64,000 bases of DNA, from positions 43,508,129 to 43,572,128 of the forward strand of contig OX328109.1 in assembly GCA_946811185.2 (NCBI GenBank), in the 5' to 3' direction. This document shows positions 33,164-42,805 of this stretch, in pieces. A program made the translations under genes and the position numbers. The DNA comes from Hippopus hippopus (lineage: Eukaryota > Mollusca > Bivalvia > Cardiida > Cardiidae). Position 1 is the stretch's first letter. Each line of letters starts with the position of its first letter. A model generated the notes under the pieces. The model saw only the letters and a list, made by a program, of their open reading frames with translations. It was not told the origin of the DNA and did not search any database.

Positions 33164-33402
33164 TATCCCCCGCCGAAAAATTTACTTGACCGCGTAACTT
33201 AAAATCGCTCCCCGTCGGCCATTTTTCATCGAATCAAAAAAAAAAAAGTGTATCGGCGGAATGGGTTATTCTACACATGTATAAAGTTTCACGAAATTCC
33301 GTCCAATGGTATTGGAGATATTCTCCCCGACGGACACACGGACGGACAGACGGACGGACGGACAACGCCAAGACTATATCCTTCCGCCTTCGGCGGGGGA
33401 TA
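33164..33402. mobile_element. Short element with TATCCCCCGCCGAA ends and GGAC repeats
   Basis: The terminal inverted words TATCCCCCGCCGAA and TTCGGCGGGGGATA enclose 239 bp. The interior has GTTTCACGAAATTCCGTCC and, at 33329-33365, a (GGAC)n-like run, a combination seen widely in marine invertebrate repeats. Non-coding. Confidence 0.7.
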
Positions 33403-33445
33403 AAAAAACGTTATTGCATATTTCTAAAGGATAAAAAATGCTTAC

Positions 33446-33490
33446 CAAGCACACCCATACCAAGACTAAGAACACAGTCTTTATGATTTT
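33446..33490 (-). CDS. MFSD4-like MFS transporter, probable small upstream exon (TM2)
   Basis: A 45-nt candidate with acceptor aaagtgcag and donor GTAAGC encodes NHKDCVLSLGMGVLG, which fits the SLGxxxGxxxG helix just before GVLVDKFG in MFS proteins. Its phase (2 in, 1 out) matches the next exon. It is short, so it could be coincidental. Earlier exons with the start codon were not identified. Confidence 0.5.
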
Positions 33491-33693
33491 CTGCACTTTA
33501 TTCATTCTAGCATTTCAGTTAAAAGAAAATAATCAGTCTCTTAGTTTTCTGACGGAGTGTTAGATTCGAATTGTACATATTATGACCTATGACCTAACAT
33601 TGTGGCAAATTTTCATTGGTGATCTAATCTGATATTATGCCCAGATAAGGAGGGCCACAAGAAAATCCAGGTGTGCCATACACGATTTCTCTT

Positions 33694-33719
33694 TCCTCCC
33701 CCCCCCCCCCCCCCCCCCA
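33694..33719. repeat. Poly-C tract
   Basis: A long run of C ending in AA. Assembly length is uncertain. Confidence 0.9.
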
Positions 33720-33752
33720 ACCATTTCTCTGCATGTATACAATATATTCTTA

Positions 33753-33972
33753 TTAAGGATAGGGCACCCTAATGGGATTTCTGTAACATCGCCTTTCATC
33801 GCCGAAAAACGCACGGATTCGGCGAAGACTCGGGTAATCAATAATCGATCGGCCGATAGACGCTTGTTCCCCGCATCAATGAAGGATTACCCAAGTCTTA
33901 GCCGAATCACTACGATATTTTGGCGGTGAAAGGCGATGTTACACGAATTCCGTTGTGGTGCCCTATCCTTAA
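33753..33972. mobile_element. Foldback MITE family P3, copy 2
   Basis: 220 bp between TTAA at 33753-33756 and TTAA at 33969-33972. The ends TTAAGGATAGGGCACC and GGTGCCCTATCCTTAA are perfect inverses. The inner arms share ACATCGCCTTTC and GGATTCGGC.AAGACT with copy 1. Confidence 0.9.
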
Positions 33973-34374
33973 TCAAAAGATTGATGGATTTAATTATGTG
34001 TTAAGCCGAACATTGTTTCAGTCCTGTGACGACTAAAAACTCAATCATGTAAGAGTCTAAAAAAAAATAGAATCTAAAAAAATAGTCCCAAGGGTAGCAA
34101 AAATATAAGCTAGAGTAGTTATACTAACTGAACTGTACAAATTTTGCAGGAGACGATTTTGAAAACATCCTTGTAACACACCAAGACCTATGGACGACAT
34201 GAAAAAAAGAATAATACATCAACACGTTTTCATATATTGTGGTGCGTTTAACGTATCTCTGTGATACAAAGTACCGAGCAAGTCATCACATAATTTTGAA
34301 TATATAAAAATCATTTTGCCTTACAACCGATAGGGTCTGAAGGTAAAATGGTTCTTTGACATGTAGAAAACTAA

Positions 34375-34450
34375 CCAATAGCAAATAGTATCGACCCAGG
34401 CCAGCCTGCGCATCCGCGCAGGCTGACCTGGTTCGATACTTTTTGCAAAT
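34375..34450. repeat. MITE family P2, core of copy 4
   Basis: AAATAGTATCGACCCAGGCCAGCCTGCGCA followed by the inverse, ending CGATACTTTTTGCAAAT. Flanks are short and less clear. Confidence 0.75.
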
Positions 34451-34689
34451 GTATTAAACCCCCTTTTGCTTGTTTGTTTGGATAAAACACTAACTTTCAA
34501 CAGTAGTGCAGCGACGTGGCGTCCAAACTGCCCAAAGTCTACTGTAGTCTGTTTACCTGTCTATCGCATGTGACATAAATTCAGGGGTTACCTTATCTTT
34601 TAAAAAGAGAACACTTTTTAACACACAGTAATTGTGACAGCCCTTTCTTTCACTGCCAACTCCATAGATTCGACTGTTCACGAGGCCTT

Positions 34690-34910
34690 TTAAGCCTTAT
34701 TCTGCTAAGTAAGTGAAATGAAACTTTTAAGCCGATAGTAAAAAACCCAAATTTTGCCATTTCAAAGGTTTATTTGGAGTGAGGGGAGAGAAATATGCCC
34801 TTATCGGACAATGTAGATCACAGATCAGACTGCACGTTTTGTGCAGTCTGATCTTTGATCTACACTTTCCGCCAAAGGTCAGTGAGTCGCGCTTAGCAGC
34901 CTAGTGTTAA
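34690..34910 (-). mobile_element. MITE family P1, full copy 3 (inverted)
   Basis: TTAA-bounded, 221 bp, with the palindrome ATCACAGATCAGACTGCACG and inverse at 34806-34872. Read on the minus strand it has the same order of flanking blocks as the copies at 28269 and 30138. Confidence 0.85.
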
Positions 34911-34959
34911 GTATCTTTTCGTTATAATTGAAGTTATTTTAGTCATAGATTAGCATCAG

Positions 34960-35025
34960 GTAGCGGACGGTGAAAATCAGACTGCACGTTTCATGAAGTC
35001 TGATCTTGATCTACACCGATCACAG
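34960..35025. repeat. P1 palindrome, degenerate
   Basis: GAAAATCAGACTGCACG...AAGTCTGATCTTGATCTACACCG; a partial copy 50 bp from the full one. Confidence 0.6.
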
Positions 35026-35099
35026 AAGCAACCAACGCTGAAAATGGCAGTAAAATTGAAGCGCCGTACACAACTTTAGCTGCTTCAGGGTCAGGTCTG

Positions 35100-35345
35100 T
35101 TTGTTTGTCTGTACGCTTGTTTGTTTGTTTGTTTGGTGCTCGGCTTTAGCCGTTTTCAACATTAATTCAATCATGTCGCGGCGGCCAGTGCACCTAATAA
35201 CCTATCCATGCTTTCCTGGAGTTCCCTTTACCACTACCCTGAACAATAATCTTCCAGAGCTACTGGCTGCTATCCCACATAACCATTGTCGAAACAATGT
35301 CTATGCATGTGAAGATCAGATTGCACAAATCGTGCTGCATGACGA
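35100..35345. repeat. Bivalve-type interspersed repeat, copy 3
   Basis: Contains ATCATGTCGCGGCGGCCAGTGCACC, CTTTCCTGGA, CTACTGGCTGCTATCCCACA and CATTGTCGAAACAATG in the same order as 7560-7800. Preceded by a (GTTT)n run. Confidence 0.55.
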
Positions 35346-36740
35346 TTAACTAAAGTGACCGTAAAGCCAACTACCCTGTCCTTCGACAAAATAGGACAAA
35401 AATGAATGCTTTCCTTTTATACAAATAGGTTATCTCAAGGGCATGTCACAGTTTTTTCCTAAGGACAAAGTTGTTTTCATTTTCGCTCGGATGATAATGC
35501 ATCCGAAGTAAAAAAGAAATAAAAAAAAGAAAATCATATGTTGCGAAGCAAAATACAGACACAGATCTTCACAGGGGAAAACTCTTGTCAAACTTACAGA
35601 AAAAAAAAAAGTTACCCTTGTTATTGTCCTTGTTGCTGCCCTTGTTGTTATCTCTGTTGTCCTTGTTGATATATTTTGCTCGTCAAGTTTGCAAAATATT
35701 TATGCTACCAAGTGAGACTTCTTTCATTCTTTTTTTAAGTTTGCATGTCTTGAAAAATGCTTCGAAAACTCCCAAGCTGTTTTTTTTTTTATGTATATGC
35801 CTTCTATTGTACGTGTATATACATTTTTTACTAAGGTGATATGTCAATTTTGATGATTAATTTATTTAGGTCCAGTCCCCGCTTTTTCTCTGAAATATGA
35901 GCCAAATGAGCTGTCTTTAAGTTTATCAGAGATAGGATGAAAAGAATGGGAATTTCATGAGAGACCTAGATAACATTGTTGTTTGAAAGGTCAACTACCA
36001 TGCTATTTCTTCTACCGTTGTTGTTATTAACATACATTTCTTTTTCTTCTTCTTTCATGTAAAATTGAACTGGTAAAGTAACACATATTTTGACAATTTC
36101 CGAGTCTTTCCAACTTCGTTATTTTCCTCATAAAGGATAAAGCTACAAAAGTAACTTGAGGGTACTCCCTTGCAATGGGGGCAGCGTTCACTTCCTTCCA
36201 ATGAGGGACATCATTTCATAATCGATCCACGGAATGAGAATGAAAGTTTTTTTTTTCAAAGCAAAGACAGTACTGTACGAAAAACTTCCATAATAAATCG
36301 CCACTTCAAGAACTTTTCTCTTTTGCAAGTTTGAAGTCGGCATTTTGCTATAATTCTATAGATAAATTGCGATTTTTAATAATCATAGTGATTTCATCCC
36401 AATTTTCGACTTGCAAAGCATTCATTTTCGCCAAATGTGATCCCCGAAAAATGTCAACAAAGAATCAAAAATGGCGGCGATGATGCAATAAATGTAGCCA
36501 AATATGAAGGAGTTTATTCATTTTCAAGCTAACGGCTTTATTCTGCAGGATTTTAATATGGTTCACTTTCATATTTAGTTTCAAAATTTAGATTTAAAAT
36601 CATTTTCCCTGAATGGTTATTTCGATCGTCACAAATACATGGAAAACAGTGCTTAGACCGTTAGTGCCTGGGTTCGCCTCAGTGTTAAGTTCGCCCCATT
36701 TTATCCCATAAGTAGATCTATGCACTTTATTTCTAGGTAA
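35346..36740. other. No gene recognised
   Basis: AT-rich stretch with T-rich runs. The CTT/GTT-rich frame near 35600 is low complexity. No exon is supported. Confidence 0.4.
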
Positions 36741-36762
36741 TTAAAACACTAAATCGAGTGTT

Positions 36763-36951
36763 ATGAGTGAAGATCTATTTGATACGTCTGAGTCAGAGAC
36801 TTGGGAGCAAAGCACCATGATTATATCAGATTCATCTGACACATGTGACACAGGCAAAATTCCAACATTTTCGCCTGGTGATTTTTCAACACTATCTCCA
36901 GAACCGTTCAGTTTTGCTGAACCAGGCCCCGTATTCACCAAACTTTTCTAA
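36763..36951 (+). CDS. Short acidic Ser/Thr-rich open frame, uncertain
   Basis: An ATG frame of 62 codons rich in D, E, S, T and P (MSEDLFDTSESETWEQ...). It runs into a GGCCCCGTATTCACCAA motif that resembles a transposon terminus and stops there. It could be the start of a disrupted gene or chance. No family is recognised. Confidence 0.2.
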   Translation: MSEDLFDTSESETWEQSTMIISDSSDTCDTGKIPTFSPGDFSTLSPEPFSFAEPGPVFTKLF

Positions 36952-37080
36952 ATACTAGAATAAGAGTAAGAATTTTTTCTCAAGTCTAGACTTTCTAAAG
37001 AAAATTCTTAAGTACGTATTCACCAACGCAATTTAGAACGGTCTCAATTTCGAACGGTTTGTACACGGCGTAAGCGGCCA
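36925..37080. mobile_element. Possible Harbinger-like terminal sequence
   Basis: GGCCCCGTATTCACCAAACTTTT at 36926 and a second ACGTATTCACCAACGC at about 37014 resemble the GGGCCnnTATTCACCAA ends of many invertebrate PIF/Harbinger elements. The Myb/SANT-like exon 90 bp further on fits that interpretation. No matching right end was found. Confidence 0.4.
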
Positions 37081-37165
37081 CGCACCGGCGCCGGTTCCCG
37101 AGTACTGTGATTTTCAAGCGCATACACGAAACGTTACCAGCACATAGCGTCTGTTTCTCGTAAAT

Positions 37166-37339
37166 ATGGCGTTGACTCCAGTCAAAAAAGGCTCGATGGA
37201 CCACAGCCAAAGAGACGACATTGATCCAAGCAGTCAACGAGTGCGAATCCAGACTGTTTGGATCAAAGTATGGCTGTGAAAATTACGAAACGAAAAATAA
37301 AAGAAGTCGCGTGGGAGAGATAGCAGATATACTAAACAG
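37166..37339 (+). pseudogene. Myb/SANT-like DNA-binding exon with a frameshift
   Basis: From ATG 37166 the frame starts MALTPVKK. After an A6G2 run (about 37185-37192) it shifts by one base and continues as ARWTTAKETTLIQAVNECESRLFGSKYGCE...RVGEIADILNR up to a perfect donor (CAG|GTAAGT) at 37340. The pattern (RWT...E...LI.AV...LFG.....KR..V..IA..LN) is that of Myb/SANT-like domains found in Harbinger accessory proteins and in host regulators. The one-base shift may be a real lesion or a homopolymer error. Confidence 0.55.
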
Positions 37340-37949
37340 GTAAGTAATTAGCAAAGGATAGAAAGAGAAAACGACCATCATGAACCGAAAAATCTCTGTG
37401 TTTCTATTTTTACATTGAATGGTCTGTTTAACTTTAATGAATGAGAAAAACGCTCGTCGTTTGAATTTATCTTGGAAATGTGAAATGTATTATTTTACTT
37501 TGTCCGCTGCGTTTGCTTCAAAATTTTCGTCCAAGCTGTTTTGGGTGATGGCGATTTGTGTGGGCTCCTACGAAGCCGATGAATAAAAGTCAACACTAGC
37601 ACAATTGGCGTACATGCCCATGTCCCTTTGTTATATTTGAAAAAAAAAACAATCAAGCCAAAACGGATTTTTTTTTTTCGCGTTAATAAGTAGTAAAACA
37701 TACTCCCTGCGGAAAGTACTTATTTGCATATTTTTTTTACGTTTTAAACTACCGATTTCGTGTTTGTCCCGCACCAAGGCCTTTCGGATGATCTGAATTA
37801 TTTTTCATCGTTTGTCTTAATAAAATGTGAATTAATTGCCCTTATTGTACTGAATAAATAAAATTTTAATCAGAAACGGTTACACCTTTTTTCTAACGGA
37901 GTTGACGCTCTTGTAATGGAGTTGACTTTTTTAATCCAGTAGAAGTTGC

Positions 37950-38771
37950 AATGTCGTCTGCGCTTTAGGAATTCAACCATGTCTTTACGGGCCCAGGGCA
38001 CATAATGTCTCTTTGACACGCAAATTAAGAGCCACAGCCTGGCTTGGCAAATATGTTGTGGTTAAGCACTATTCTTACAAAGAAAAGAGCATATTTAATG
38101 AGAAAGAAAATTTACACACATTGTTAAGATATTTATCAAAGCCTTGCATTTAAATATTAGTAAGAACCAAGTATTTTAGAGAAAAGAGAGAGAAAAGAGT
38201 TTAACGAAATAAGAGAGAGAGAATAAAAATGAAGGATTTCAGGTTCGAACCCCTGAAGAACCCCGTGACTAAGACTAGAAATAGTTTCATACTGTCTACC
38301 AAGCCCTCTGGGGCATGGAATCAGTTGAGTTCAACAAGAAAAAATTATCTATTTTTATATATCCCCCACTATTCCAAACATAAAAACGGAACATCGTTTT
38401 TTTCACGTGACCGTGAAAAAAACAGTTGTTATTGTTTTGGAAAAGTGGTTGAAAAGTAAAGTTAATGTCTATTTTGAACGCTGATATGTAATCCTCAGTT
38501 GACCAGCACATATTTCTGATTGATACATGCCAAGAAATATCAAAATTAAGCTCGACTTTGAGTGAAATCTTTCGGTCCCTGGAATGGCAAACTTTAAACA
38601 AACTCGCATTTGGTTTTTCTGTGCGGATAAATGCAATAATTATGTAAGTGGGTGACCGTCCGCTGAAACGAGTTCCGGACTCTAGTCATGTATCAATGTT
38701 GTCTGCGTTTGAGAGATTCAGCCAGCACCAGACCAGCACATATTTCTGATTGATACATGCCAAGAAATATC
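37950..38771 (+). repeat. Rearranged satellite monomer fragments, left edge of array
   Basis: Pieces of the 2.22-kb monomer appear out of normal spacing. 37950-38575 equals monomer sequence around 46600-47230. It then jumps at about 38578 to sequence equivalent to 45950-46100, and at about 38729 to sequence equivalent to 47150. The jumps imply deletions inside the array. It ends at the left terminus of transposon A. Confidence 0.8.
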
Positions 38772-39038
38772 GGCATAATATGCTTTTAGTTCGCATGCGA
38801 ACCATTAGTTTTCAAAACAATGATCTGTGTCGGTAGATGCTTCCAAGAAAGGAATTCAACGCCGTAATACGACACAGATGGAACTATTTTTTATTGCGCA
38901 TATTTCTTTTTTATGACTGTTAAGCGGTCTTTTAAGGGGAATACCTAAATTTCCGCACGGACGCATGATACCGTTTACACCTCAATATACAGATAACAAC
39001 GCTGACATGTAAATAGCATTATTGCAAATATAATTTCT

Positions 39039-41811
39039 TTATATAAAATCATCATCACTGTCTTGAAATGTTCTTTTAACATGAAAATGTTTGGATGTAT
39101 CCTTCGCTTTCCATTCCGCGGGACAAGCTAGTCTTTTGCTGTATTTCGGTCTTCCTCCTTTCTGTGCGGCATCTTTGGCTTTGTCCTGTGTTTTTTTCTG
39201 TTTAGTTACAGGTTGTTTCCCAAGTCCTTTGCTAGTGTCATCTTTTGACGTTGTCAAAAAACAGAAATTAAAAGGTATGTCACCCATGTACAAGTAACAC
39301 ACACGTCCTAATACAATGTGCAGGACATTGCTTTGAAGAAGTGCATTACTCACCAAGTCAGTAATGGCTTCAGTAGTTGTATGTGTACCAAGCGTGCCAC
39401 TATCTTCACCGGTGTCCTCCGACGACGACAGACTTTCAGTCACCTGATGTATTAAATAATACAGACATCAATTCAAGGTATAGAAATGGCGTTCAGAAAT
39501 ATGTGTAATAAGTACGCAATACGATTGAAAGAAACACGAAAAATTAACTGATCACTGTAGCATCCACGTTTGATGGTCCGGCAACAGGTTCATCAGTTTC
39601 TTCAAAAGGGTCTGAAAGATCACCGTCATTGTCGCTGTTACTGTCGTGGCTTTCTATTGCACTTTCAACACGGCTCTACCATGAAATACAAACACAAAAC
39701 ATTACCATGTAATCCCAAATGTATTCTGGAAAAACAATGATAAGCACATTTCATAATTTCATCTTTGCAATGAAGCTTTTCTATGGAATCCACTTACCCT
39801 TTTATATTCCTCCCCTGATGGAAGCGTATTAAAGATTGGGGCCACGTAGCTGTACATAGGGGGACTGTCCAGTGAATAAATATTTGTAAGGTCGTCAAGG
39901 TAGGCACCCATCAGGTACTCGCCCATGTACATATGCCTGTACTTGACCTCACACAGGTGGGACTCAAAATTGGCCAAACCCCTCACACCATTCATTTCTT
40001 TGAAATGAGCTTTGGCATGTTTCCACGCACCCTCTACTGTGTTGGTATGTACAGTTATCACCTCCCCTGTTTGTACATTTTCGTATCTGAAAGAAAAGTC
40101 GCACAGGTATAAACAATATTACAGGTAACTTTTGTTACTGAAAGTGCATATGAGAAAAGCACGGCAAAGTACTGGCATAAGTGTTTCATGAATGAAAAAA
40201 GAACATGGTGGAAAATGGAAGAAAACATGCAACAGGTGATTTCGGTATTTTCCACTGGGAAATATCCCTCTCTTTTGTCACCCCCGTTAAAAAGCCGACA
40301 TTCTTTGCTATACATTTCATGTTATATTTACTTCTGGTAATATCGGTCGTTAATATCAGTATAGCACTTTATATATATATATACTTACTTTTGAGTGAAT
40401 GACATTTTGTGACTCACTACAAAATGTTGGTAACCTTCCTCAATTAGGGTTAAGTATACAGACCAGCCACCCGACAGTATCCTTGACCCTGGAATTATGT
40501 GCCTCTTTATAATTGGTATCATAATTTCTTTACATCTGCTTCCCACAGGATACATTATGAGTCGATTGGACGACCTCTCCACCATTCCGAAAATCCTAAG
40601 ACGTGTACCTGTAAAAGCATTGTAATACATTTATGGGGACAAATGAGCATGGTATATATAGTACAATGGTATACTGTTATTTTACTTTGTTGTACATAAT
40701 GCTTGAAAATGGGATTACTGACCACGTGAAAAAGAAGGAATACCGCACACTTCAACATAACGGACATACCTCTCACCGCACCACAACGATGTTTCATCTT
40801 GCGTCCAAATAATGACTTGTCTATCTCCACGTCGCCACTGAGCTGATTAGTGGGGAGACACCTGTATATCTTGTCCACCATCACTTCTCTGATCATTGAT
40901 CCCCAGTTTACTGCTGTGGTGGAATAATTAACCCCAACCTGTGCACATATTTTTTTCAGAGTCATTCCGTCCAGATACAGCTTAATAAAAAGGACAACGT
41001 CCCTGACTTCGATTTTCACTCTCTGAAACAGAAAAGTGTATACTTTTATATATAATATAAATGTGTCAGTAAAGTATATTGCATTGTATGTATTTACTAA
41101 ATGTGAACGTGTCTTCCATTTCTTTCTTAAATTCTCTTTATTGTACGGCAATTCTTATTGAAGAGAAAATGAAATGTTTTGCACAGGATTAGTTCCTACA
41201 CAGCAAGAAACAGTACCGTGGCAGTGAAAAAGAAGAACGGTGTATGTAATAATTTTATCTGTTCAATATCGCCATGGCAATACAAATGGTAATGGTAAAA
41301 TTGTGGAAAAGGCCAAAAACAATGTTATTTGTAACGGGGTGGATAATACCTTTCCCTATCCAGAGAAGTTAAAAGGGTACAAAACATTGCATGAAAAGTA
41401 CACATACGCATGTAAGAAGATGTTGACATATGAAAAGTATTTCAGGAGAACATTAATAATTTCTGGTATTTATGACCATTGTTATATATTCACACTGTAC
41501 TTAAAAGCCTGTAAAACTTACTTGGAAAAAACTATTGTGCAATGTACTGGTTGAGTGCTTGTTGCTGCACATGTGTACACTCTTCCCAGCTTGTGATGTC
41601 CTCTTGTCCTGGGTCTCCAACTGGCCTGCGAATTACATTGCGGACACTGGATACGAGGTGCAGCTATGTGGTTGTGTTCTCTGAACCACTTTAAGACGTA
41701 TTTGTCTTCACTTTGAAAAAGATAATAAAAATTCCACGGATTCTGAAGGTCTAACTCTGAAATATCCCGGACGTCCGTTTTTCTATTTCTGTAAGTTCCG
41801 AATCCCGACAT
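39039..41811 (-). pseudogene. Multi-exon IS1595/ISXO2-like transposase, copy A (inactive)
   Basis: Six exons with matching phases: 41811-41522 (zinc ribbon, CPQC...), 41022-40782 (helix-turn-helix then VEIDKSLFGRK, first D), 40608-40389 (IFGMVERSSNRLIMYP...IIPGSRILSGGW), 40086-39798 (YENVQTGEVITVHTNTVEGAW, third acidic residue E), 39675 to about 39545 (acidic), and 39443-39039 (acidic, then basic with GRPKYS and a DSDDDFI end). Donors are GTAAGT-like and acceptors are pyrimidine-AG. The fold is the DDE domain of bacterial IS1595/IS1016 and eukaryotic Merlin. Lesions: a 2-nt insertion after the second zinc-ribbon cysteine region (about 41567-41580), and GGT at 40469-40471 where the family's second catalytic aspartate (SDGW) is expected. 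Confidence 0.8.
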
Positions 41812-41866
41812 GCTGATAAAGTATACTATATTACACCGTGATACTTTATAATGTGATTGGACAAGT

Positions 41867-42174
41867 CCACACACGTTTATGTCACATATGTCAGCAGAGG
41901 ACTCACTACATGGGTGCACAAGACAGCACATGAAATAGTGAGTAGAAATCACAGATATAAATAATGGCCTTACCTCCTTATTTTACTTCATTCCACCCTT
42001 CCTTGAAGTACTGAATGGGTCCACACACGTTTATGTCACATATGTCAGCAGAGGACCCACTACATGGGTGCACAAGACAGCACATGAAATAGTGAGTAGA
42101 AATCACAGATACAAACAATGGCCTTACCTCCTTAGTTTACTTCATTCCACCCTTCCTTGAAGTACTGAATGGGT
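41867..42174. repeat. 154-bp tandem duplication in the divergent promoter of copy A
   Basis: 41867-42020 and 42021-42174 are nearly identical (both begin CCACACACGTTTATGTC and end CTGAATGGGT). Copy B has this segment once. It lies between the transposase start (41811, minus) and the accessory gene start (42216, plus), so it doubles the shared intergenic region. Confidence 0.9.
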
Positions 42175-42215
42175 GAACGTAAAGATTGGAAAGTAAAATA
42201 CTTATATTATATGAC

Positions 42216-42545
42216 ATGCCACGACACGGAAAACAATATACGCTATGGTGTGATATACAGGATACCATTGGAAAGTCGGACAGGTGGCCAAAAAATATAA
42301 GGAGACTTTTTTGGAAAACGAATTTGAACAATTTTGAACGTTTACTGTTAGCAGTTTTCGTGTGGGTGAATGGTTTGAACCCAAGTATCTTTATGGAATG
42401 GTGTTCAGTGACGAACTTGTGCAGGGACTTTAATTACCTGTTTGGTGAGTTTGAGAAAGGAAATACGAAGTTAAACAGATATTACGCATATAACGTTACT
42501 AATAGGAGACAAGCATATTTAGACGGAACACAAAGGAAAACGTAA
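42216..42545 (+). CDS. Accessory protein of transposon, unknown function, copy A
   Basis: A 109-residue frame starting MPRHGKQYTLWCDIQD and containing RWPKNIRRLFWKTNLNNFER, LLLAVFVWVNGLNP, FMEWCSV and YAYNVTNRR. It is divergent from the transposase. The same protein is encoded at the same position in copy B with few changes, although both transposases are broken. Relative to B it lacks six residues (SSAVRH) through an 18-nt in-frame deletion. It is rich in W, F and N, with no signal peptide, membrane segment or zinc motif. I do not recognise the family, and it could be an expressed transposon protein or a long untranslated region with fortuitous openness. Confidence 0.55.
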   Translation: MPRHGKQYTLWCDIQDTIGKSDRWPKNIRRLFWKTNLNNFERLLLAVFVWVNGLNPSIFMEWCSVTNLCRDFNYLFGEFEKGNTKLNRYYAYNVTNRRQAYLDGTQRKT

Positions 42546-42805
42546 GGGTATGTGCCGTTTATAAATTCTTACAACAGTTTAAACCGTTAAGTCACCGTTC
42601 GTACCTTATTTCCATGTTAACAGTGTGTGATAAGTAATCAGTCCGAAAATGATCAACTTAAATCCGTTTGTATCGTTAATTTTCCAGTACACTGTTTTCC
42701 TTTATGTAATACTATGGTTATTGAAACATTGCGTGTGTTCTTAAACAAGTGCAAACCCTTATTAAGTAAAGACAGGCATGACTTACTACCAATCCATGCT
42801 TTTCT

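Noticed and set aside
34141..34200. Possible extra MFS exon (minus strand, ATGTCGTCCATAGG...)
   Set aside because: A short hydrophobic frame exists but no phase-compatible donor and acceptor pair was found.
35585..35839. Leucine-rich membrane-like frame
   Set aside because: Composed of a TTG/CTT-rich simple sequence followed by T runs; no start context or homology.
36741..36941. Minus-strand frame of 66 codons opposite the acidic frame
   Set aside because: Antisense shadow with no family features.
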